A DNA stretch of 64,000 bases from contig NC_134158.1 in the NCBI RefSeq assembly GCF_033958435.1, forward strand, positions 4,483,837 through 4,547,836, read 5' to 3'. The translations under genes and the position numbers were made by a program. The DNA is from Carettochelys insculpta (taxonomy: Eukaryota; Chordata; Testudines; Carettochelyidae). Below are positions 1-9,191 of this stretch, piece by piece; the stretch's first letter is position 1, and every line of letters begins with the position of its first letter. Under the pieces are notes generated by a model that saw only the letters and a program-made list of their open reading frames with translations, had not been told where the DNA came from and did not search any database.

Positions 1-1310
1 GTTCTATATGAAATGATACTACCAGACTACGAGATATTATATTACTAGCTACTTTGTTAAAACTTTGAAAAAAATCAATCAGATTTTTATATTTAAATGA
101 GACTTTTGTAGGTTAGAATAAGATAATTCCCGTGACAATGTGACCCTTGATGACAATTTATAGCTAAAATGATGACAAATGAATATTCATATTGTTCTCT
201 TATATATAGTTTAATTTTACAAAGGACGATTGATCGAAGTGGTAATGATGGACACTCTAGAAAATCTTATCATTCGTAAGACTGTAAAACAGATGACAGA
301 TCCAGTGCTTGTGTGGAATGTGATCTTTCTGTTAAACACCAACTTATCTCCATAGCTTATCTTGGTACAAGTTTTAATACACAATCACAGCCTTCCTACT
401 GACATTTACGCGACAGACAATTGAAGGCAATTTGTTCAGAATTGTAAATGCTACACGAATCTGCAGTAATTTACAGGGCTGAGCTAGCAACTATTTTTGC
501 AACCTGTTGTAGATGGAATATTAAAGTTAACCTAATTATTGAATCAGGTGGCTGCAGAAAAATGCACGAATCTTATAAACGTGCTGTGCAGACTGAACTT
601 GGTTGTGGGGGTTGTGGGTAGAGTCAAAGATTCTCTTAGTAGGAGTTGAAAATCCCCCTACTGCCCACCACTGCCCTGGTGCCATCTATTGCGGTGAAGG
701 GGCAGTAAACGGCCGCGTCTTTAACATGACTTGGGCTCTCTGGAAACACCATCTACCGCCAATTGTTCACTATTTTAAACTGAAGGTGTCATTTGGCAAC
801 CCCGAGAGCTGGTGATTCCCTGTACATCTGCTGCCCTCAACACACCCACTAGCGAAGGGAGCCGCAGTGGGGCGGAGTACAAGGAATGCCATGATGGAGC
901 GGACTGTTAATGACCAGCCCTTGTATCCCATCATGCACCAGGTTATGGGCAAAGGAGCGGTTAATCATGCCAATTCCACCTCCTTGTGGAAACATGGGAA
1001 TAAATGGCCATTGTCCGACTAGTAGAGCAGGGGCGGCCGCCCGAAGTACATCGCAACTTGGTTTATAAGTGTGAAGCGCAAATTCGCTGCTGGTTGCCCT
1101 GTCAGGGCATTGACCCGCCGTAAGCGATCAGGCCCGATTCCCACTGGTCCTAACTAGCGGTGATGCTCATTAGCTGGGCTCTGAGGGAGCACTAGGAATG
1201 TCTCGTACAAAAATGGTGCCTGAAGAATCAAGTGCTGCGCTGCAGAGCAATGGCCCCACTGTGCCCCTAAGATGTGCGTCCTTCAAAATCAGCTACAAGT
1301 TCTCTGCCCC
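1..1310. other. No gene recognised
   Basis: The first ~600 bases are AT-rich and show no coding or repeat signature I can name. Bases 600-1310 are of balanced composition and non-repetitive within the window. Short ORFs of 60-70 codons there look like chance. A dispersed repeat or a transposon UTR is possible, but I could not place it. Confidence 0.5.
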
Positions 1311-1406
1311 CTCACAGAGTAACAGAGATTTTGGAGCAGGTACTTTACGTGTCTCTAAAAGAAATTCGACTTGAATGGTTCTGGGCTCGGAACTTCAGTC
1401 CCCTCC

Positions 1407-1643
1407 TTAATAGGGCTCTGGGCACATCCAGCGCCCTCTCACCTGCAGCAGCTCCAGCGCCGGCTGCTGACACGTCCCCTCCAGCTGTGTGTTGAGGGCG
1501 CCGGGCCTGGAAATCTTCTCCCCCAGCTGGGTGGCATTTTCCTCCCCCCACCGCCCGATCTCCGGGGCCACCTCTCCCAGCCGGGCCAGCAGGAGGCGCT
1601 CTTGTTCAGCCAGGAACTCCCACGCCACCAGCTGCCTCTCCAC
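1407..1643 (-). pseudogene. Isolated TRIM coiled-coil exon (fossil copy, left)
   Basis: The minus strand encodes a Glu/Leu/Arg-rich helix with the motif EQERLLLA, ending in ALELLQ followed by a GTGAG splice donor. This is the signature of the ~231-nt third coding exon of TRIM E3 ligases, whose coiled coil mediates dimerisation. It is nearly identical to the plus-strand copy at 35952-36164 and related to exon 3 of the intact TRIM gene at 27006-27236. No RING, B-box or B30.2 exon lies in frame on the same strand nearby. The 5' acceptor side is lost, because the sequence runs straight into a B30.2 fragment on the opposite strand. It is therefore read as a dead exon. Confidence 0.75.
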
Positions 1644-1664
1644 CTCCCCGCGAGCGCCAGGCCC

Positions 1665-1860
1665 GGCCGGGTGGGGGTTTTCCTGGACTACGAGGCGGGC
1701 GAGGTCTCATTTTACAATGTGACTGACAGGTCCCATCTCTGCACTTTCACCCGCACCTTCTCCGGGCCCCCCCCCCACCCTTATTTCTGCCCTGGTACCA
1801 CCCCCGGGGGGACAAACGCGGCTCCCCTGACAATCTGCCCCCTCCCAGCGCAGCCGCAGG
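1665..1860 (+). pseudogene. B30.2/SPRY C-terminal fragment
   Basis: Plus-strand translation gives the conserved end of a TRIM/butyrophilin B30.2 domain: [18 protein letters not shown], then a histidine/leucine segment, a PYFCPG motif and NAAPLTICP near the C-terminus. Only about the last 65 residues are present. The PRY part and the WEVEVG core are missing. It lies head to head with the minus-strand coiled-coil exon at 1407-1643, an arrangement that cannot be one transcript, so a rearrangement joined two TRIM pieces. The reading frame is open but has no visible splice acceptor. Confidence 0.75.
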
Positions 1861-3239
1861 GAATCTCTGTCCCTGGCAGTGACCCCGCGGCACAGACTGA
1901 CCCCTCCCAGCACTGCCGCTCCCTCGCCCCAGCCCATGTCGGGGCCGGTCGCTGCTGGTGCCTGGACTTTGGGCGCTGACTGGACACCGCCAGTTTCCTT
2001 TTCAACCAGAGGCTCCAGCTCAAAACCGGCGCCCGGGCAGCAGCTCACTCAGGCCCAGAGCTTCCAGGGGGGTTTAAAGTCTAAAGCTGCAGATGGGGCC
2101 CAGTGGGATTTCCAGAGGTGCCGGGCGCCAAACCCCCCCGGGAGTGAGGCAGGAGGGGGTTGTCCCGGCCCTTCCCCAGGCTGTGGGGGGATCACATGGT
2201 CGTTGGGCCCCCAGGCCCCTCTCACCAGTCACCTCGGCTGCTCGCCTGGAGCAAAGCGATCGCCCAGCGCGAGCACCTGTGCGCGGCTGTCAGGCAGGTG
2301 TGTGATGCCGAGGAAAAGCCCCCGCTGGGCTGCAGTACAAGGCTGGGGAGCCTGAGCAGGTGAGGGGCCCAGACTGGACTGGGCCCAGTGCTGGGAGCCG
2401 TGTGGCTGTTCCCCTCCCAGCGCACACGCCAGCACCCAGCAGTCACCCAGAGAACAGGCTGGTTCTCCGCGGAGCTCCAAGGCCTTGGGGCCCATCGCGG
2501 CGGCTTTACACCCATAAGTGCGGGGGGATCGCCGGGCCCAGAGCTCGTAGAACTCAGCTGTGTGTGTCCGACAGCGAGGACGACGCTTCACCCCCAGCAT
2601 CACTCCAGACGTTACCGGTGTGGAGCGAGCGCCGGCCGGGTACCCTGGGAGAGCGGCTTCCCCTCGGCTCCCCGGGAGCGACGCCCGTCACTGGCCATTG
2701 CAGAGCCGGGATGCTTTAGCTCTGGTCTCTGTGGGCGCAGAGCGGCCGGGGGGAGAGCGATGGCCCATTCCCAAGGCAGGCGGGACGGTCTGTGGGCAGT
2801 GCCGGGAGCTGCACACAAAAGGGGGTTCAGATTCCAGCTGCACGTTCTGTTCTGCTCCCCCATGTGCGCGTGAGGGCCGCGGCCTGACCCAGGGGTGGGG
2901 GCTGAGGCGCACAGACGGGCTGCGGCTCCACCGCTCAGCAAGGGCTCGAGCACAAACCGGAATCGGCTGCGGCGATGCTCCCGGGGACGCCTGTGCCTCC
3001 GGCTGAGCACTAGGGCGGAGCATGTGCAGGGGCAGGACCAGCTGCTGAGCCGGGGAGGAGGGACTGGGCGGAGCGCTGGGCGGTCCCTGGGGGGCGGAGC
3101 TGCCTCGTGCTCACAGCTGCACTTTCCCCTGGGCTTGTGCTGTGACACTGCAAAGCCCTGGGGATTGTTTTAAATGCGCAGATTGTGCAAAGGCCCCGAC
3201 TGCTCCTTCGGAACGGACTTTTCATTGGTGTTTAATAGT
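1861..3239. other. GC-rich, no gene recognised
   Basis: GC-rich sequence with many overlapping ORFs on both strands, as expected from composition alone. None has a domain I recognise. It could include a dead CpG-island promoter belonging to the TRIM fossil, but no core element is convincing. Confidence 0.4.
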
Positions 3240-3540
3240 AACAACCGCCCATAGGTAGGGGGTGCGGCGGCGGGAACGCAACGCTGCTGCAGGCTGGGAG
3301 GGGCGTGTCCGCCAGAGCTCATCTGCATGGGGATGCAAAGGGCGCGTGTGTGACACCTGCCAGGCAAAGCCGCGTGGGGAGCGAGTCAGCCCCGAGATCT
3401 GCTCCCTTGTAAACACCTCGTTGTGAAACCACAATTTATGGTGACCCTCAGTGTGGGAGCTGTGAGACCTCCCCAAGGCTCTGGGTTGCTGTGGGGGACC
3501 GGGCAGTCGCCATCGCTGCATCAGACATTGATTACACGGG
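3240..3540 (-). repeat. Dispersed ~300-bp block, inverted copy of 42280-42580
   Basis: Read on the minus strand this block matches the plus strand at about 42280-42580, with roughly one mismatch per 12-15 bases. It covers the GAGGGAGCCCCGTGTAATCA start, a GTGGTTTCACAAC segment, a GGGAGCAGATCTC segment and a CCTGCAGCAGCGTTGCGTTC end. Similarity stops abruptly at both ends. Function unknown; it is either an unnamed repeat or a segmental duplicate. Confidence 0.7.
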
Positions 3541-3574
3541 GCTCCCTCGTGTAAAACATTCCGGTTGTAGTGAT

Positions 3575-4320
3575 GTTGGTTCCTGTAGTGAGTCAGTTTG
3601 GTCTCCCGCAGACCCGGAGACAGGGGAAGCTCTGCAGAGGCCCTGGTGGGTGGGGCCAGAGTCAGGAGATCAGAGGCCCGCCCCTCAGAGGGCGGGGCTA
3701 AGGGCTAGAAGAGCCAAAGGCGGGACTCAGGAACCATTTGGGGCTGGGCCTCCGGGCAGGGAGGACGGGCCTGCAGGAGCTCCTCGGGGCCGAAGGGAGA
3801 GGGCCTGTGGCTGCCCGGCCAGGCCGGAGAAACAGGCTCCCAGAGGCTCCACCCAATCACGGGGCCGTATGTCCCAAGGAGACTTCCCTGACCTACCAAG
3901 ACCTTCCTGCCGCCGGAGACCCCCTGCCTTGGAAGAGGCCCTGGGAGCGGCTGCCCCAGAGTCCTGGGGGACCCTTACAGTGCTCAGACCCAGGGCAGCC
4001 CTGTGCCTCCTGTATTGCCGCTGCCTGACTACCCTAATGACGTTGTTATGGACGATTGGCCGGAGCCCCCAAAGGTGGATGACCCAGAGGAGACGGACCT
4101 AGGAGGATCCCTCGACCAGATGGACTGGGACCTGCCGCCAACAGAGGGTGAGGTAGGAAGTGGCCCGGGGAACGTCGCTCGGGAACCAATGGCAGCGTGT
4201 TGCGGTCTGGATCCCCACTGCCGGGGTTGCATGTGAGCGACCCCCTGGGCCGGGTCGCAGTGGAGTGGGAGGGCCTGCGACCCCCTACCCCCTCCCTGAC
4301 AGGCTCAGCCCCCGCTGAGC
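3575..4320 (+). other. Unidentified acidic ORF, probably repeat-derived
   Basis: A plus-strand frame around 4003-4236 encodes a proline- and aspartate-rich acidic peptide (MDDWPEPPKVDDPEETDLG), then a CCGLDPHCRGC cluster. The upstream frame (3491-4102) is basic and contains a short Cys-rich stretch. The acidic composition and its position beside a minisatellite suggest a Gag-like or transposon ORF end rather than a host gene, but I do not recognise the family. No splice-consistent gene could be assembled. Confidence 0.35.
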
Positions 4321-4329
4321 CTGTCTGTA

Positions 4330-4640
4330 ACCCTTGTGTTGCTGCCCCGCCCCAAACTGAGGGCTGGGCCGGTGCTTAACTCTTGTGAACTGCTGCCCTG
4401 CGCTGGACTGAGGGCCGGGCCCAGAACTGTATTATTACGTGGGACTGCTGCCCTGCCCTGGACTGAGGGCTGGGCCCAGAACTATACAACTCTTCTGAAC
4501 TGCTGCCCCGCCCTAGACGGAGGGCTGGGGGCCCGTATGGTGGTAGCGGTGAGCCGCTAACTGCCCGAACTGAGTACGGGCTGGTGCCCTAACCCCCTTT
4601 TTGTTTGTTGCCGCCCGCCCTAGACCAAGGGGCTGGGCGT
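4330..4640. repeat. Minisatellite, ~55-bp unit, 4-5 degenerate copies
   Basis: The unit begins CTGCTGCCCTGCCC and continues GGACTGAGGGCTGGGCCCAG, followed by an AT-richer spacer. Copies start near 4338, 4390, 4447, 4501 and 4610 and drift in sequence. The array abuts the truncated end of the Utopia-like element. Confidence 0.75.
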
Positions 4641-7600
4641 TGTGGGACGTGTTACAGGGAGATACATCCACTTCCGGGCCAGGTGACGGATGGTCTTGTC
4701 TGCTTTATTCAAGGGGACCTTGGCGACCGCAGAGCCATGGAGGGTAAAGCAGATGCGTGGGATGAGGAATGTATTGAGTGCATCGATCTTCTGCCCTGGT
4801 GTGAGGAGGGAATCATGGAGGCGTTCGGCGTCCTTCAAAATCCCGCAGATGATGCCCTCAGGCGTGCCCTGGATCCGGACCCCCGTCGGCGTGCCCACGT
4901 GTTGGTAAAACTGGCCCTCCTCCAGGGGGATCATGGGCTGGCCCTGTACAGAGAACACGGTGGGCCTAGCGAGTGTCTTCAGGCTGCCGTCGACATGGAG
5001 GGAGGCGCATTTTTTTTGCATTGAAGCGCAAACCCATCCACTTGGCAGCCAGACCGGCGACGTGGAGCACTCGCTGGAGAGCCTCATCGCTGTCAGCAAT
5101 CAGGACCAGGTCCTCTGCGTACGCCAGCACGTCGACCCGGACGCCGAAAAGGTCCAGCCCGTCCCCACCGCTGGAGATGGCCCGCAAAAGCGGCTCCATG
5201 GCCAAGTTAAAAATAATCGGGCTGAGAGGACAACCCTGCTTGACGCCCCGATAGATGTGGATGGGGGCGGCCTCTCCGGTAGCCGCGAGGATGGTTGTAA
5301 CACAGTCCTTATAAAGATCACGGAGGATGATCAGGAAGCTGTCTGGGATCCCAAACTCTGCGAGAACATCGAAAATGTGCTGATGAGGAATGGAGCCAAA
5401 GGCATTAGCCAAGTGCAGCCAGGCCACGGCACACTGGCCCCGGGATCTCCTCGTCTCCGCAATGGCCGCCTGGAGCAAAAAGTTATGCTCGTAACAGCCC
5501 TCACAAGAAAGGAAGCCCTTCTGCGCGGAGCTGAGAGCACCGCCACCAACTGCCCAATCCGTAACCCTGGCGGCTAAGCAGCTGGCATATAGTTTGTAAA
5601 GGGCGCTGCTTAGCGTGATGGGCCTCCAATTGCCAGGGTCATCGCGGTCGCCCCTCTTGTAAAGGAGGATGGTCATTGACCGCTTCCAGGCCTCCGGGAT
5701 ACGCCGCAACTTCTTGCAGGTGGTAAAAAGGGCAGCAAGGACCAGGCATCCGGGATCACGTTGTTTAAGGTGGGAATAGCGGATGCCATCCTTTCCCGGG
5801 GCCGTATTTGCAGTCCGTTGCAGTCTAGCCAGCACCTCATGGGGCGTGAAATCCACTTCCAGGGCGTTATCGGCGTGGATCCTCGGCAGCTGGGGGAGGC
5901 AGTCTGGCCTTGGCTGGTCACGGGGAGGCCCCCCTTCGAAGACGGCCGAGAAGTAGGAGTGGAGCTCCTCTGCAGGGACGGAGCAGTGCATCGGGGCTCC
6001 CTCCAGGATCTCCCTCATAGCCCTCCGACGGGCAGAGCGATAGAGGCCTTGCAGGCGAGTGGCAGTGACCGGGTCGTCCTGGCGGCCGGCGTCTCCTCGT
6101 CTGCCAGCCCTGCCGCCAGGGGCCAGTCTAGGGGTCATGGGCTGGTGTGGATGATGGGCAACCTCCTGGTGGCGCTTGCGGCCGTCCACTATGCCTGCGG
6201 AGAGGTCTTGTGTCAGGCGCTCTGTGAGAATTACTAGGTCCTCATAGGTACGGACAGCCGCCAACTCCTGTAGCCAAAGAAGTTGCCACGCCGTGGCAGC
6301 CCGCTTGCGGGTGCGCGTACGCTCTGGATGAGACGTGGGCTCGGGTTCAGGCACGGCAGGCGGTGGACTCGCGGAGGTGCAGGCAGCTTGGCTGGGCGCT
6401 GCAGCGGCGGGCTCCAGTGGTGAGGCTGCAGCATCAGGGGATCTAAGGCCAGAACTAAGACCCTCAGATACGCCAAGAGTCCTGGGGTGGTTATTGGACT
6501 TCCTCTGGGAGGGGTCCGGCCGGGAAAGGACCCGAGAGGAGCAGTTCTTAGCAGCGTTGCGAGATCTTGCGGATATCCCAGTGGAGGCTGAGGAGGGGCA
6601 CGGGGAAGAGTCGTGCGGGGCAGTCAACAACCTCTGACCAGCGGTCTGCGGAGGGAGGCTGGGTCTGCCAGTGGACGGTCGAGGCTCGGTCACCCGCAAA
6701 GAAGCACTGATCCTGCATGAACCAGTTGTCTTCCGGACATGGGAAAGGAGCTGGTCCAAGCGGTCGGAGAGGTTCTGGACAATCAGCGATGGAGGTGCAC
6801 GCTGGCCAGCGGAGGCGAGGATGGGAATCCCCGAGGGCGGGCTGGTTCCCAGTGTAGCAGCAGGGAGCGAGGAACTAGATCCCACCGCCTGGCTGGAGCA
6901 CACAGGGGCAGCCCGTACCTCTGGGACGTTGGTGGAGGAACCGGATAGCGGGATGGAAGCGACGGGTCGCACAGTGGAGGAGCTCAGGTCTGACTGGAGG
7001 ACGGCTCCAGCTTGCCGCAGGTGCTCCTTTGGAAGAGTTGTTGTCGGCACCAGACGAATCGGAACCGTGGGGGGCACACGAGCACTATGGCCTCGGCAGG
7101 TGGTGAGCAGGTGCCACTTACACTGCTTCTGTGTATCAAATAGCTCGTGGCAGGAGCCGCAACGGAAGGCGATCCTCTTCTTGTGCGCCGCTCGCACGTG
7201 CTTGCTGAGGGCCCCCAGTGTCCGCACTCCACGGAAGGGGAAGCAGTCCGGGCAGAGGAGGGTGTGATCCGGGATAGGGAAGTCGAGATACAGAGGCTCC
7301 GGACCAGTGACCTGCTGTGCTACTGGGGCGGCGCTGCAAGGGCCAGTGGGCGCTGGCGCCAGGTCTGGCGATGAAGATTGCGAAGCAATTGCTCCTCCCA
7401 GGTTAGCAGGGCACAGAGCAGCTCCCAGGTCCAGGGTCGTTGTTGTTGGAGTGGTGACAGGGCAACAGACAGGAGGTAGGCCTGACGGGAGGGGTCCCTT
7501 CACAACTGATTCTCCTGAGGTAGCAGGGCGCAGAACAGCCTCCGGATCCAGGAGTGCAGCCAAGCGGGCAGTAGGATGGCAAGCAGGAGACCCAGCCGAT

Positions 7601-8158
7601 GGAGGAGGTACTGCCGTGGCCCGTCCTCCTGGGGTAACAGAGCTTGGAGCAGTTTCTCGGTCCAGAGGCGACGTGGAACAGAGAGGAGGCAAGTCCAGCC
7701 CAGGAGATTTCTCAGGGATCCCTCCTCTGGGGACAGCGAGGCACAGGGTAGCTCCTGGGTCCGGATGAGAAGCCAAAGGAGCAGCAGCAGAACAGGCAGC
7801 ATCTGCATCCCAAGGGGATCCTCTGGCTGCCATCCTGTCTGAAGCAGGAGAGTCTGGAGCAGCAACTGGGATCTTCGGCAGGGAAGCAGAACAGCCCTGG
7901 TCCAGCAAAATGTGTTCCACGAGAGTCGTCTTCGCAGAGACAGTAGTTTCCGAGTCTCCAGGTTCTGTCCCTTGAAGATCTCCATCACACAGCAACCCTG
8001 GAGATAGAAAATCACGACCACAGCTCCCAATACTGCTGGCGTTGATCATTGAAGTTCTCATGCTGGTGTTACTGGATACCGCACCGCAGAATCTTCTTGT
8101 TCTTGCAGATGTGCTTTTACAGATCCTCACCTTTGTAGTTCCCTTCCGAGTGACAGCC
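4640..8158 (-). mobile_element. Utopia-like non-LTR retrotransposon, 3'-truncated
   Basis: A site-specific LINE of the R2/NeSL group on the minus strand. Its 5' end is joined to the 5' part of a U2 snRNA gene (8159-8200). That is the target of the Utopia family and decides the assignment. The protein has two N-terminal zinc fingers and a reverse transcriptase. The C-terminal restriction-like endonuclease and the 3' UTR are missing, because homology stops near 4640 at a minisatellite. Loss of the 3' rather than the 5' end is unusual for a LINE and points to later deletion or recombination. Confidence 0.85.
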
Positions 8159-8160
8159 AT
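4640..8160 (-). pseudogene. Utopia-like ORF: zinc fingers + reverse transcriptase (broken)
   Basis: A long frame on the minus strand runs from about 8160 to a frameshift near 5010-5017, then continues in another frame to about 4640. Near residues 310-370, counted from the open upstream limit, a C2H2 finger (CPDC...HVRAAH) and a C2HC finger (FRCGSC...H...C) suit target-DNA recognition. The RT follows, with APGKDGIRYSHLK, NWRPITLSS, GVKQGCPLSP and the palm. Both catalytic carboxylate motifs are damaged: AWLHLANAF where D is expected, and YAED where YADD is expected. An eight-base homopolymer at 5010-5017 causes the frameshift. The thumb follows in the new frame, and no endonuclease is found. 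The first ATG (8160-8158) is preferred; a longer frame runs back through the U2 fragment. Confidence 0.85.
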
Positions 8161-8200
8161 ACTACGCTTGATCTGAGCCCACAAGAGGCCGAGAAGCAAT
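8159..8200 (-). ncRNA. 5' fragment of U2 snRNA gene (target-site remnant)
   Basis: On the minus strand, starting at 8200, the sequence reads ATTGCTTCTCGGCC, then a diverged stretch, then AGATCAAGCGTAGTAT. It aligns to about nucleotides 1-39 of U2 snRNA (ATCGCTTCTCGGCC ... AGATCAAGTGTAGTAT), with a ~3-nt insertion in the middle and a few substitutions. It stops exactly where the retrotransposon ORF begins. The rest of U2 is absent. It is a decayed target remnant, not a functional snRNA gene. Confidence 0.85.
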
Positions 8201-8397
8201 ACACTTTTGTGAAAATTTTACACAGCCCACCCATCTGGACACTTTTAAACATCACAATGACTCAGCCCAATGGATCACACGTGAGCATTGCAACAAGATT
8301 TTCACAGATGGGCAAGTACACCTACTTTCTTCATCCTGCAGCTCCTTTCTAGCTGCTCAAAGCAAAACCTCTCCCACCTCATAATTCAGCTTTAAAA

Positions 8398-8892
8398 CTA
8401 GAAACACCTAATTAAAACACCTAATCTGCATGCAGCCCGCCCCCTGGCTGCAGCGAGCTGACACCGTAGAGCCATTGAAGAGCCAGGGGCCGATGGTTCG
8501 GCACTCAGTAAACTCAACACATCTGCCGTAGTCTTTCCTTCCCGTGCCAAGAAGGCGATAACCTTCTCCTCAACCCCGGCACGTGAGGCAGGGCCCCTTG
8601 CAAAGGCCTTGCTGATCACAACTTTCAGTGTGCCAATGGGAGTCTCTCTCACTTGGGATCTGCAAAGAGTCCACAGCCACTGGCAGTTCACACAGCACCA
8701 CAAAGGCTTTGTCCTCTACTTGAGGTCTACGCCCCTGTATGTGACACCTCGTTAGAGAATCAATGGCTTTTGTTAGAAGGGCCTCAATTGGGCCATCTTC
8801 CGTACCCTCAGGTATCCCCAATACTCATATACAGTTCCGAGGATCGGCACTCAACTCCTCACACCAGTCTTCTAGCACACAGCCAGCCATGG
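8398..8892 (-). pseudogene. PNMA-like Gag N-terminal ORF, copy 1
   Basis: Minus-strand frames encode, with a frameshift between them, the N-terminal layout of paraneoplastic Ma antigen (PNMA) proteins and their Ty3/gypsy relatives. The order is a MAG.VLEDWCEEL-type start (lost here but present in copy 2), GIPEGTEDGPIEALLTKAI, VEDKAFVVLCELPVAVDSL and VEEKVIAFLAREGKTTADVL. In PNMA proteins this region is an RRM-like fold ahead of the capsid domain. No capsid, protease or pol follows. The second copy at 40907-41377 retains the same layout. A retrotransposon gag remnant is more likely than a host PNMA gene. Confidence 0.6.
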
Positions 8893-9131
8893 CGTAAACT
8901 CTAACTTATCCTGCAACAACAGAACTGGGCTTCTTACCATGTTATATATATGTGCTTGTGAGGGGTACTACCCAGCAAAAGACATCCTGGACGAGTCCCC
9001 ACTTATGGAACCCTTCTATTCATGCCAGGTGCCTGCCAGAAGGGCCAGGTTTAACTCCTGGGGGGTTTCCTGTCAAGGATACAACCAACCGGCTCCAGCC
9101 CCCACCCAGTGGCCTGGGATAATTTCACCCC

Positions 9132-9191
9132 ACTTGCTGGGTGCCTGTAAGGAGGTTTCCCCCCCCCCCCCCCGCTGCCCACAAGCACAGA
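9132..9191 (+). repeat. Target-site duplication (left) of LINE insertion
   Basis: Begins ACTTGCTGGGTGCCTGTAAG, runs through an expanded C tract and ends CCCACAAGCACAGA. It is repeated at 11656-11706. The uninterrupted site is visible in the other element copy at ~41617-41667. Confidence 0.8.

Larger units (their letters stand above)
8214..9191 (-). mobile_element. PNMA-like LTR-type element, copy 1 (continues 11656-11762)
   Basis: A direct repeat of 40702-41667, about 90% alike, beginning at the same point (TTTTACACAGCCCACCCATC). On the minus strand it carries a PNMA/Ty3-gypsy-like Gag N-terminus (separate entry). The copy is split by a LINE insertion at 9192-11655. It resumes at 11656 and is cut off at ~11762 by a Penelope-like element. 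Its 5' neighbour is the U2 fragment, only ~13 bp away. Confidence 0.7.

Noticed and set aside
2612..3148. 178-codon minus-strand ORF
   Set aside because: Six-frame openness in GC-rich DNA; no domain, no splice context.
8159..8200. Functional U2 snRNA gene
   Set aside because: Only ~39 nt remain, with substitutions and an insertion; the Sm site and 3' stem-loops are absent.
8214..8892. Host PNMA gene
   Set aside because: Two equally truncated repeat copies lacking the capsid domain and carrying frameshifts point to a mobile element.
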